NCBI GenBank assembly: GCA_017983955.1
Contig: JAGOAJ010000025.1
Location: 1-40,083 of the forward strand
Reading direction: 5' to 3'
Origin: Burkholderiaceae bacterium
GTDB lineage: Bacteria > Pseudomonadota > Gammaproteobacteria > Burkholderiales > Burkholderiaceae_B
DNA length: 40,083 nucleotides
Of the stretch, positions 7,499-15,309 are shown one piece after another. Below the pieces are notes generated by a model. The model had not been told where the DNA came from. It did not search any database and saw nothing but the letters and a program-made list of their open reading frames with translations. The translations under genes and the position numbers were made by a program. Position 1 is the first letter of the stretch; every line of letters begins with the position of its first letter.

Positions 7499-8659
7499 TT
7501 GACACCACTATCCAAAGTCACCTGCACCGAGGATTTTCGCCGTCTGGCCCAGCGCCGCGTGCCCCGCATGTTCTATGACTATGCCGACTCAGGCTCGTGG
7601 ACGGAAAGTACTTATCGCGCCAACGAGGCAGACTTCCAAACACTGAAGTTTCGCCAACGCATTGCGATTGATATAGAACATCGTTCATTACGCTCCACCA
7701 TGGTAGGTCAGGACGTGACCATGCCTGTGGCCATCGCACCCACGGGGTTGACCGGCATGCAGCATGCCGACGGCGAGATCCTGGGTGCGCGTGCCGCGGA
7801 AAAATTTGGCATCCCCTTTACCCTGTCCACTATGAGCATCTGCTCTATTGAAGATGTGGCCGCCCACACCCAGCAGCCTTTCTGGTTCCAGCTGTATGTA
7901 ATGCGGGACCGCGACTACATAGGCCGGCTGATAGACCGTGCCAAGGCGGCAAAGTGCTCGGCCCTGGTGCTGACTCTGGACCTACAAGTGTTGGGTCAAC
8001 GTCACAAGGACATACGCAATGGCCTAAGCACGCCGCCCAAACCCACCCTGGCCAACCTGATTAACCTGGCCACCAAACCTGACTGGTGCATGAAAATGCT
8101 GGGTACGCCCAGACGCAGCTTCGGTAATATTGTGGGTCATGCCAAAGGCGTCAAAGACCTTTCATCGCTGGCCTCGTGGACGGCCGAACAATTTGACCCT
8201 AGCCTAAGCTGGCAAGACATAGAATGGATCAAGAACCGCTGGGGTGGCAAGCTGATACTTAAAGGCATCATGGATGCCCGCGACGCCCGCCTGGCCGTTG
8301 ACAGCGGTGCCGACGCCTTGGTGGTATCCAACCATGGCGGCCGACAACTGGACAGCGCACCATCCACCATTTCCGCCCTACCCCACATCGTCCATGCGGT
8401 CGGCAACCAGATCGAAGTCTGGCTGGATGGCGGCATACGGTCCGGTCAAGACGTCCTGAAGGCCACGGCTCTGGGTGCCAAGGGCACAATGATAGGCCGG
8501 TCATTTTTATATGCGCTGGGCGCCAAGGGCGAGGCTGGCGTATTACGCAGCCTGCAACTGATGGCCAATGAAATGGACGTCAGCATGGCGTTTTGCGGCC
8601 ATACTGACATCCGAAATGTAGACCGCTCTATCCTGCTGAATGGGGATATTTACGATTAA
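7499..8659 (+). CDS. lldD: FMN-dependent alpha-hydroxy-acid dehydrogenase (L-lactate dehydrogenase-like)
   Basis: Flavoprotein that oxidises an L-2-hydroxy acid, most likely L-lactate, to the 2-keto acid and passes electrons to the quinone pool. With a TTG start at 7499 it has 386 residues, close to E. coli LldD. That start has a GGAGG site seven bases upstream; an in-frame TTG at 7463 lacks one. Family active-site residues are present: Tyr28 region (FYDYADSGS), Tyr133 (QLYV), Asp161 (LTLDL), and His279 and Arg282 in SNHGGRQLD; LDGGIRSG (309-316) binds FMN phosphate. No lldR or lactate permease is adjacent, so another short 2-hydroxy acid remains possible. Confidence 0.88.
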   Translation: MTPLSKVTCTEDFRRLAQRRVPRMFYDYADSGSWTESTYRANEADFQTLKFRQRIAIDIEHRSLRSTMVGQDVTMPVAIAPTGLTGMQHADGEILGARAAEKFGIPFTLSTMSICSIEDVAAHTQQPFWFQLYVMRDRDYIGRLIDRAKAAKCSALVLTLDLQVLGQRHKDIRNGLSTPPKPTLANLINLATKPDWCMKMLGTPRRSFGNIVGHAKGVKDLSSLASWTAEQFDPSLSWQDIEWIKNRWGGKLILKGIMDARDARLAVDSGADALVVSNHGGRQLDSAPSTISALPHIVHAVGNQIEVWLDGGIRSGQDVLKATALGAKGTMIGRSFLYALGAKGEAGVLRSLQLMANEMDVSMAFCGHTDIRNVDRSILLNGDIYD

Positions 8660-8672
8660 GCGATGCTTAATC
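8654..8672. terminator. Hairpin across the two convergent stop codons
   Basis: A perfect 8-bp stem GATTAAGC/GCTTAATC with a 3-base loop contains the stop codon of the plus-strand oxidase and the first two bases of the minus-strand hexapeptide gene's stop. There is no good T-run, so termination is only possible. Confidence 0.4.
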
Positions 8673-9261
8673 AGCTTTCAGGATTAATAACGTGCGATGA
8701 CAAGCGCTGCCGGTCAGCCTCGACCTGCTCCAGAGGCTGGACCTGCTGCATGGTCTGCATACAGCGCAGGGTCAGCTTCTGGTACTGGCGCGTGCCATAA
8801 GACTTGTGCTCGATTTCAGCATCCGTTAATTCACGCAGTATGCGCGCCGGGGCACCCACTACCAAGCTGCGCGGCGGGATCACCATACCGGTTTTTACAA
8901 AAGCCATAGCTGCCACTATGCTGTTCTGGCCCACCACAGCCTGATCCATGACTACTGCATTCATGCCCACCATCGCATTGCGCATAAGGGTGCAACCATG
9001 CAATACCGCGCCATGACCCACATGACCGTCAATATCAATCACTGTGTCGTTTTCAGCCACGCCATGCACTACGCAGGTATCCTGGACGTTAGACCCTTGC
9101 TTCATGATGATGCGGCCAAAGTCACCACGCAAGCTAGCTGCGGGCCCCACATAAGCGCCAGGTCCAACGATGACATCGCCTATCAGTATGGCGCTGGGGT
9201 GAACGTAAGCCGTGGGATCAACAACGGGGGTGATGCCATTAATGGCATAAACTTTAAGCAT
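8671..9261 (-). CDS. paaY: PaaY/CaiE-like hexapeptide-repeat protein (gamma-carbonic anhydrase fold)
   Basis: 196-residue left-handed beta-helix protein whose length and sequence track E. coli PaaY and CaiE throughout: the N-terminal YAINGITPVV, VHPSAILIGDV, GPAASLRGDFGRI, SNVQDTCVVHG, GHVGHGAVLHGC and LVVGAPARILREL. The gamma-carbonic-anhydrase metal histidines are present in the VVHG and GHVGHGA motifs. PaaY is a thioesterase that removes dead-end CoA esters in phenylacetate degradation; CaiE belongs to carnitine metabolism. No paa or cai operon is next to it, so the exact role is open and the symbol names the nearest family. It is divergent from the neighbouring transporter. Confidence 0.8.
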   Translation of the reverse strand: MLKVYAINGITPVVDPTAYVHPSAILIGDVIVGPGAYVGPAASLRGDFGRIIMKQGSNVQDTCVVHGVAENDTVIDIDGHVGHGAVLHGCTLMRNAMVGMNAVVMDQAVVGQNSIVAAMAFVKTGMVIPPRSLVVGAPARILRELTDAEIEHKSYGTRQYQKLTLRCMQTMQQVQPLEQVEADRQRLSSHVINPES

Positions 9262-9328
9262 ATAGTCTCCTGCGAATTATCATGGTGCAAAGAATTAATG
9301 TAGCAGCAACAACCACCCTGCTCGCAGT

Positions 9329-10387
9329 ATGGCTATCATGGAGGCTGCAAGCTTAACTTTCTATTCTTACTTACGACTGCCCCTTATGCAACGCTTACGT
9401 CTGGTATTTGATAACTTTACCCTGATCCTGATCGCGGTTGTTGCCGCCGCCACACTGATACCCGCCCATGGTTTAGGCGCTGTCATCTTCGATACCATCA
9501 CCACAGCGGCCATCGCTCTGCTATTTTTCATGCATGGCGCCAAGCTATCACGCAGTGCTATTGTCGCGGGCGCTACGCACTGGCGGCTGCATTTACTGGT
9601 TTTTGCCTGCACCTTTATTCTGCTGCCCCTGCTGGGCTGGGGCTTAAAGCCTGTACTTGAACCGTTGCTAGGCGGCCCTTTGTATGTAGGCGTGCTGTAT
9701 TTATGCGTATTGCCCGGCACCGTGCAATCCGCCATCGCTTTCACGTCCATTGCCAGGGGTAATGTGTCCGCTGCTGTCTGCAGCGCCTCGGCGTCCACCA
9801 TGATAGGTATAGTGCTAACGCCATTTTTACTAAAGCTAGTACTGGACGCCAGCGCACAGCAAGGCACCGCCTCTATGCTAAGCGCTATTTTGCACATCAG
9901 CGCCCAATTACTGCTGCCCTTTGTGGCTGGCCATCTGCTACGCCCCTGGATAGGTGCCTGGATAGACCGTAACCGCCATTGGCTAGTCAGTGTCGACCAA
10001 AGCTCTATTTTGCTGGTGGTGTATACCGCCTTCAGTGCCTCTGTGGTAGGGGGATTGTGGCAAACCGTTCCCCCAAAAGCCCTGTTCACCTTAACCATTA
10101 TTTGTTGCGTGCTGCTGGCCCTGGCCTTGTTCCTGACCACCATGCTGTCCCGTAAACTGGGCTTTAACACCGAAGACGAAATCACCATTGTTTTTTGTGG
10201 ATCGAAAAAAAGCATGGCTACTGGCGTTCCTATGGCTCAGGTCCTGTTTACCGGCAGCGCCATAGGCCCTGCCTTGCTGCCGCTGATTATTTTCCATCAA
10301 ATACAACTGATGGTGTGCTCAGTCATGGCGCAGCGTTACGCGCGCCGTGAACAGAACCTTGTGCCGGCCACAGCCACCACACAGTAA
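9329..10387 (+). CDS. Bile acid:sodium symporter family transporter (SBF-like)
   Basis: Inner-membrane protein of up to 352 residues with about ten hydrophobic helices, matching the SBF-like family widespread in bacteria (yeast Rch1 and human SLC10A7 relatives). Recognisable pieces are MRLRLVFDNFTL-like N-terminus, LLFFMHGAKLSR, LLPLLGWGLKP, LPGTVQSAIAFTSIARGNVSAAVCSASAST and, in the second half, EDEITIVFCGSKKSMATGVPMA, which carries the conserved Gly-Ser-Lys-Lys-Ser core. Substrate unknown; these are secondary Na+-coupled transporters. The start is uncertain: ATG 9329, 9338 and 9386 are in frame and none has a convincing ribosome-binding site; family members usually begin near 9386. Confidence 0.85.
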   Translation: MAIMEAASLTFYSYLRLPLMQRLRLVFDNFTLILIAVVAAATLIPAHGLGAVIFDTITTAAIALLFFMHGAKLSRSAIVAGATHWRLHLLVFACTFILLPLLGWGLKPVLEPLLGGPLYVGVLYLCVLPGTVQSAIAFTSIARGNVSAAVCSASASTMIGIVLTPFLLKLVLDASAQQGTASMLSAILHISAQLLLPFVAGHLLRPWIGAWIDRNRHWLVSVDQSSILLVVYTAFSASVVGGLWQTVPPKALFTLTIICCVLLALALFLTTMLSRKLGFNTEDEITIVFCGSKKSMATGVPMAQVLFTGSAIGPALLPLIIFHQIQLMVCSVMAQRYARREQNLVPATATTQ

Positions 10388-10426
10388 GCTAGTTACTAAC
10401 CCACTTTTCATAAAACACGCCCTGCC

Positions 10427-10840
10427 ATGATTATGCCCCCAGTCCTTGTTCGCGAAGATGAAATCGTCTTCACGGCCATGCGCGCCCAGGGCGCAGGGGG
10501 GCAAAACGTCAACAAAGTATCCAGCGCCATCCACCTACGGTTTTCCATCCCTGACTCGACCTTGCCAGAAGCCATCAAGGACAGGCTGATGGCGCTCAGG
10601 GATCACCGTATTACCGCAGATGGCCTGGTGGTGATCAAAGCCCAAGGCAGTCGCAGCCAGGACCAAAACCGGGTCGAAGCCATGGCTCGCCTGCAGGCAT
10701 TGGTCGACGGTGTCAGCGTCGTCCAAAAAAATCGCAGACCGACTCGCCCCACCCTGGGATCAAAACGCCGTCGCCTAGAAGGAAAAGCCGTGCGTGGGCA
10801 GGTAAAACGCTTGCGCGGGCGCGTCAGCCACGGTGACTAA
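10427..10840 (+). CDS. arfB: Alternative ribosome-rescue factor / peptidyl-tRNA hydrolase ArfB (YaeJ)
   Basis: Codon-independent release factor that frees ribosomes stalled at mRNA ends. The 137-residue protein has the catalytic GGQ at 24-26 within RAQGAGGQNVNKVSSAIHLRF and a basic C-terminal tail (RRPTRPTLGSKRRRLEGKAVRGQVKRLRG) that enters the empty mRNA channel; both match E. coli ArfB closely. It lacks the codon-recognition domain of RF1/RF2. No good ribosome-binding site is visible; ATG 10427 or 10433 may be used. Confidence 0.95.
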   Translation: MIMPPVLVREDEIVFTAMRAQGAGGQNVNKVSSAIHLRFSIPDSTLPEAIKDRLMALRDHRITADGLVVIKAQGSRSQDQNRVEAMARLQALVDGVSVVQKNRRPTRPTLGSKRRRLEGKAVRGQVKRLRGRVSHGD

Positions 10841-10898
10841 GGCCATCGCCCACTGTATGCTCTAACTACAAGGCTAACTACCTTAACGGAGACCTGCC

Positions 10899-12101
10899 AT
10901 GCGCTACCGGCTAAACACCCTGATCACGGCCCTGTCCCTGCTTTGTGGACTGATGCTGCCCACAGCAGGCCATGCAGATTCTGTGCCGCAAACAGGCCGT
11001 CAAGCAAACGCCATCCTAGCCGCCTTGCAACACATTACCTTGCCACCCGGCTTCAAAATACAGTTATATGCCATGGTTCCCGGCGCCCGCCAGCTAGCGG
11101 TGGCGCCTACAGGCGGCTTGGTATTTGTGGGGACGCGGGGATCCAATCTATGGGCGGTCACCAACACCACGCAGCATGACCTTGCCAACCAGGTGTTCCG
11201 CTATGCACCTACGCTGAATTTTGATCTGCCCAACGGCGTTTGTTTTGCCAAAGACGGTACGCTATATAGCGTCGAGTTCAACCGCATACGCGCCTTCCCC
11301 AAAGCCCAAAGCGACTATAAAAACAAAGAAGTAAGCAGCACCCTGCTAATGGAACCGTTAGTTCCCGCCACAGTAAGTAGCCGTAATCACGGCGCGCGTG
11401 TCTGTCGCGTAGGATCGGATCAGAAATTGTATATAGCCCTGGGCCAGCCCTACAACGTGCCGCCCAAAGACAAGCTGACGTCATATCGCAAGACCGGCAT
11501 GATGGGCATAATCCGCATGGACCTGGATGGCACACATCGGGAAGTGTATGCAACCGGCATACGCAACTCTGTCGGTATGGATTTCAATCCCGCCGATGGC
11601 ACCTTATGGTTTACCGACAATCAAGTCGATTTGATGGGTGACGACATCCCGCCTGGCGAGATTAACCACGTCACCCAGATAGGCCAGGACTTCGGCTTTC
11701 CCTATTATGGCGGCGGTCATGTCAGAACCCTTGAGTACCAGGCCGACAAGCTACCAGCTGGGCTTGTAGCTCCCGAAGTGGAAATGGATGCTCATGCCGC
11801 CGATCTGGGTATGACGTTTTATGATGCAAGCCAGTTTCCCAAAAAATACCAGGGTGGAATTTTCTCGGCCCAACATGGGTCATGGAACCGCAGCACGCCC
11901 ATAGGCGCCCGCATCATGTTCACTGCCGTGAAGTCCGACGGCACGGCAGGCGCTACAGAAATTTTTGCCCAAGGCTGGCTTAGAGCAGATCATAGCTACA
12001 GCGGTCGCCCCGTGGATGTCGCTGTACTGCCGGATGGGTCCTTACTGGTATCCGACGACCAGGCAGGCGCGCTTTATCGGATTTTTTATGAATCGCCATA
12101 A
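10899..12101 (+). CDS. Secreted sorbosone/glucose dehydrogenase-like beta-propeller
   Basis: Periplasmic protein of 400 residues with a signal peptide (hydrophobic core to about residue 24, cut after GHA). The mature part is a six-bladed beta-propeller of the soluble glucose / L-sorbosone dehydrogenase family, which uses PQQ. Typical motifs include LPPGFKIQLYA, VAPTGGLVFVGTR, NHGARVCRVGSDQKLYIALG, TGIRNSVGMDFNPADGTLWFTDNQ, DDIPPGEINHV and the final GRPVDVAVLPDGSLLVSDDQAGALYRI. A GGAG site precedes the ATG. No PQQ synthesis gene is in the window, so both cofactor and substrate are inferred only from the family. Confidence 0.82.
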   Translation: MRYRLNTLITALSLLCGLMLPTAGHADSVPQTGRQANAILAALQHITLPPGFKIQLYAMVPGARQLAVAPTGGLVFVGTRGSNLWAVTNTTQHDLANQVFRYAPTLNFDLPNGVCFAKDGTLYSVEFNRIRAFPKAQSDYKNKEVSSTLLMEPLVPATVSSRNHGARVCRVGSDQKLYIALGQPYNVPPKDKLTSYRKTGMMGIIRMDLDGTHREVYATGIRNSVGMDFNPADGTLWFTDNQVDLMGDDIPPGEINHVTQIGQDFGFPYYGGGHVRTLEYQADKLPAGLVAPEVEMDAHAADLGMTFYDASQFPKKYQGGIFSAQHGSWNRSTPIGARIMFTAVKSDGTAGATEIFAQGWLRADHSYSGRPVDVAVLPDGSLLVSDDQAGALYRIFYESP

Positions 12102-12174
12102 AAAATCCTGATGGCACACTGACCGCAAATAAGTCAGCAAACCACCAGGAGCTAGCCTTGCATTACATAAGTCG

Positions 12175-13656
12175 TTAATTTACATACCAAATAGTCTTGG
12201 TCTGCTGATATTGGTCAAACGCTTCCAGACCATTATCACGCCCACCAAAGCCGGACTGCTTGTACCCGCCAAATGGCGTGCTGATATCGCCTTCGGAAAA
12301 CCCATTTACCGACACCGTACCGGCGCGTATGGCAGTAGCTACGCGTTGCGCACGACGTATATCTAACGTATATACAGAAGCAGCCAAACCATAAGCACTA
12401 TCATTGGCTAGCGCTATAGCCTCTTGTTCCGTCGTAAAGGTAGTTACAGCCAATATGGGTCCGAAAACCTCTTCGCGAAACAGCCTGGCATCGGCGCTAA
12501 CGTTATCGAAGATAGTGGGTTCCACATACCATCCACTACCTAGTTCGCTATGGATACGGCCACCATGCGCCAAGGTCGCGCCTTGCGCTACGGCGTCATC
12601 CAGAAACTGTTTTACCTTATCGAAATGGGCTTTTTCTACCAACGGCCCTATATGGGTTTCAGGGTCAGTGGGCAAACCCACTTTCCAGCCTTGCAAACCG
12701 GTTTTCAGCTTGGCCAACAAGGCATCTTTGATACTGGCATGGACAATAAGACGCGATCCACAGCTACAGTTTTCACCCATATTCCAGAATGCTGCCGCCA
12801 GAACATCGTTTACGATCTCATCCAGTGGCGTGTCTTCAAAAACCACCTGCGGGCTTTTGCCACCGCACTCCAGAACAATTTCCTTAAGATTGCTTTCGGC
12901 AGAATACTTAAGGAACATGCGCCCTACTTCGGTAGAGCCGGTAAATGAGACCACATCGACATCAGGATGGCGGCCCAAGGGTTCTCCGACTGATTCACCC
13001 AGCCCTATAACCAAGGTTAGCGCCCCTTGGGGGATACCTGCCTGGTGAGCCAACTGTGTCATGCGATAGGCACTTAAAGAAGTCAGTTCTGCTGGCTTGA
13101 CCACCACAGAATTGCCAGCTGCCAGTGCGGGAGCAACCTTCCAGGCATACATTTGTGCAGGAAAATTCCAGGGCAAGACCACGCCGACCACGCCTATGGC
13201 TTCCTTAACAATCAGGCCCACCGCATCTGACCCAGTAGGGGCAATTCGACCATAGACCTTGTCTATGGCTTCGGCGTACCAACGAAAGGTATCCAGGGTG
13301 GCCGGCATATCGGTATTCAGGCATTCCGTAATTGGCTTGCCCGCATCTATGCAATCGAGCGCCGCCAACTCTTCGGCGTGCTCTGTCATAAGCGCCAGCC
13401 ATTTCAGCATGACCAATTTGCGCTGGGCGGGGGCCAGCCCCGACCACTCGCCTGATTCAAAACTGCTACGTGCAGCGATCACCGCTGCATCCACGTCAAC
13501 TGCCGTGCCATCAGCAATATCACCAATACGGGTATTGTCCATGGGCGTGGTGTTTTCCAGCCTAGCGTCAGATCCGCTGTGGCCGGGTATCAAATGCCCC
13601 GCCCACAGGGTGCCAGCACGGGCCTGTGCAAATATGGTTTCTTTGGTGACGGTCAT
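12175..13656 (-). CDS. NAD(P)-dependent aldehyde dehydrogenase (PuuC-like), last gene of the TRAP operon
   Basis: 493-residue aldehyde dehydrogenase that oxidises an aldehyde to the acid. Catalytic residues: Asn164 (LPWNFP), Glu263 in LECGGKSPQ, Cys297 in GENCSCGSR; the NAD-binding FTGSTEVG is at 238-245. Overall it resembles gamma-glutamyl-gamma-aminobutyraldehyde or betaine-aldehyde type enzymes. The segment around the catalytic Cys, ENCSCGSR, is less common than the usual GQxCxAGxR. The start follows an unusually G-rich run on the coding strand and lies 11 bases after the DapA-like stop, so the two are translated together. The natural substrate presumably comes from the lyase next door; a semialdehyde is the best guess. 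Confidence 0.9.
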   Translation of the reverse strand: MTVTKETIFAQARAGTLWAGHLIPGHSGSDARLENTTPMDNTRIGDIADGTAVDVDAAVIAARSSFESGEWSGLAPAQRKLVMLKWLALMTEHAEELAALDCIDAGKPITECLNTDMPATLDTFRWYAEAIDKVYGRIAPTGSDAVGLIVKEAIGVVGVVLPWNFPAQMYAWKVAPALAAGNSVVVKPAELTSLSAYRMTQLAHQAGIPQGALTLVIGLGESVGEPLGRHPDVDVVSFTGSTEVGRMFLKYSAESNLKEIVLECGGKSPQVVFEDTPLDEIVNDVLAAAFWNMGENCSCGSRLIVHASIKDALLAKLKTGLQGWKVGLPTDPETHIGPLVEKAHFDKVKQFLDDAVAQGATLAHGGRIHSELGSGWYVEPTIFDNVSADARLFREEVFGPILAVTTFTTEQEAIALANDSAYGLAASVYTLDIRRAQRVATAIRAGTVSVNGFSEGDISTPFGGYKQSGFGGRDNGLEAFDQYQQTKTIWYVN

Positions 13657-13667
13657 AGCCCCCCCCC

Positions 13668-14543
13668 TTAAGCTTGGTACTGATCAAGCAACTGCTGAAA
13701 AGCCTGGGCATCATCTGAGGCCAGGGGCAGCAAGGGCAGCCGCACTGACCCCACATCTATGCCGTGACGGCGAACACCCAATTTGGCTTTCTGGTTGTAA
13801 TCGCCGGATTCCATGGCCTGGATGGCTGGCAGCATGCCTGCCATCATCGAGCGCACTTGATCCCAATCGCCCTTGTCAGCCGCGCGTATCATGGCCGCCT
13901 GCTCGCCTGGGAACACATTGGCACCACCACTGATCCAGCTGCGCACACCCCAGAATAAAAAGTCTGCGGCCTGGTCATCACAACCAATTATCACCTGAAA
14001 GTTTTCAAGCCCCGCATGAATCAAGGCAATCGCCCGGCTAAAGTCACCACTGCTTTCTTTAATAGCCACGATATTGCTGACTTTGCTAAGCTCGATCACG
14101 GCATCAAGGCCAATTTCCACGCCAATTCTGGCCGGAAAGTTATACATAATGATGGGTAAAGAAGTAGCAGCAGCGACGTGCTTGTAATAGGCCACCACTT
14201 CATGCTGTCCAGGCAGGCTGTAGGGGGTTGGCGACAGCATCAGACCTTCGTAACCTAGATCCTGGGCTTGTTTAGCACGGGCAATCGCTTCTGCGGGCGA
14301 CAAAGAGTTAATACCCGCGATCAGTGTAATGCGACCTTTGCCCACCTTGGCTACAGTACGCAAAACCTGTTCCCGCTCGGCGTCGCTAAGGGCGTAGTAC
14401 TCGCCAGTCGTACCGCAAGCCACTATCCCCGTAACCTGCTCGGCGATAAACTTTTCGACCAATGCTTCCAGCGCCTTCAGGTTCAACTGGTTGTTCGCAT
14501 CAAATGGGGTCACGATAGGGACCAATACACCATCAATTTTCAT
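13668..14543 (-). CDS. DapA-family class I aldolase/lyase, catabolic
   Basis: 291-residue TIM-barrel protein of the dihydrodipicolinate synthase / N-acetylneuraminate lyase family. The Schiff-base lysine is Lys162 (VAIKESSGD), the partner tyrosine is Tyr134 (IMYNFPARIG), and the GTTGE loop is at 44-48. Biosynthetic DapA has YNVPGRT and a GTTGESATL loop; here these read YNFPARI and GTTGEYYAL, so a catabolic member is more likely (keto-deoxy-sugar-acid dehydratase or aldolase, or a 4-hydroxyproline-pathway deaminase). Its neighbours, a TRAP importer, a GntR regulator and an aldehyde dehydrogenase, agree with uptake and breakdown of a carboxylic acid. AGGAAG precedes ATG 14543. Confidence 0.88.
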   Translation of the reverse strand: MKIDGVLVPIVTPFDANNQLNLKALEALVEKFIAEQVTGIVACGTTGEYYALSDAEREQVLRTVAKVGKGRITLIAGINSLSPAEAIARAKQAQDLGYEGLMLSPTPYSLPGQHEVVAYYKHVAAATSLPIIMYNFPARIGVEIGLDAVIELSKVSNIVAIKESSGDFSRAIALIHAGLENFQVIIGCDDQAADFLFWGVRSWISGGANVFPGEQAAMIRAADKGDWDQVRSMMAGMLPAIQAMESGDYNQKAKLGVRRHGIDVGSVRLPLLPLASDDAQAFQQLLDQYQA

Positions 14544-14599
14544 GAGAATCTTCCTAACTCAAAGAAATAAAATGTGCATCGCAATGCTGCACAACGTTT

Positions 14600-15256
14600 T
14601 TACTTAATGACCTTGTAAGTAAACGAGGTCAAGTAATCCATCAAGGCATCCGCCCCTGCCACGGCCTGATCAGGGTCTGCAGCAGCCACCCCCTGAGCAA
14701 GCCGTAAGTGACAATTTGCACCACGTTCAAGGTCGCCTTCATATCGAAAGGCATACCAAAATCGCCGGCACTGTACCGTCATCGACATCACTGCCTGCAC
14801 CGCATACGGGTTGCGGCAAGCATCGTGAACCACATGATCCAGCAATTGGTCCTGATCCATATAACCTTGCAGGTCGCCCTTCTCGGCTGCCCGGCACATC
14901 CCCTGTGCGTGTAACAGCACAGCAGCGCGTTGTGCCGGGGTAGCGCGCCGCGCTGCGCCAATCACTATCAGCTGTTCCAGCACACGCCGGGTCTCAATCA
15001 GTATTAAATGTTCAGCAATACGGATTTCACTGACTCGCAAACCACGTCGGGGCTGCTGATCTATTAACCCCGTGGCCACCAGACGCATTAACGCCTCGCG
15101 TATGGGGGTGCGCCCCAGCCCAGTCAACTGCACGAGATCGCTCTCGACTATGGCTTGGCCAGGCTCTAGCTTGAGCGTCGCGATCAGGGTTTCGATGGCG
15201 TCATAGGCCAGTTCAGTGGCCCTTGACTTTGGAACAATAGACGTACTTGTACTCAT
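14600..15256 (-). CDS. GntR-family transcriptional regulator, FCD type
   Basis: 218-residue regulator: winged helix-turn-helix (about 15-75; GLGRTPIREALMRLVATGLI is the classic GntR recognition region) followed by an all-helical FCD ligand domain. It lies inside the operon between the TRAP genes and the lyase, the usual position for a substrate-responsive local repressor. The 28-bp palindrome at 18356-18383 upstream of dctP is the natural candidate binding site. The start ATG 15256 leaves a 53-base gap after dctM; a longer in-frame reading to 15418 would overlap dctM and adds residues unrelated to GntR proteins, so I reject it. The inducer is unknown. Confidence 0.93.
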   Translation of the reverse strand: MSTSTSIVPKSRATELAYDAIETLIATLKLEPGQAIVESDLVQLTGLGRTPIREALMRLVATGLIDQQPRRGLRVSEIRIAEHLILIETRRVLEQLIVIGAARRATPAQRAAVLLHAQGMCRAAEKGDLQGYMDQDQLLDHVVHDACRNPYAVQAVMSMTVQCRRFWYAFRYEGDLERGANCHLRLAQGVAAADPDQAVAGADALMDYLTSFTYKVIK

Positions 15257-15309
15257 AGAAACAACGCTCAGGTCAGAGAACGAATCAACGCTCTCTGAAC
15301 ACTCCTTAG

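Noticed and set aside
9367-10215. 282-codon open frame on the minus strand
   Set aside because: It is antisense to the whole SBF-like transporter gene, has low-complexity basic composition and no recognisable domain; a shadow of the real frame.
12404-13933. Two long plus-strand open frames (214 and 224 codons)
   Set aside because: They are antisense to the aldehyde dehydrogenase and DapA-like genes, whose catalytic motifs are intact; the frames are Ser/Ala/Pro-rich with no family match.
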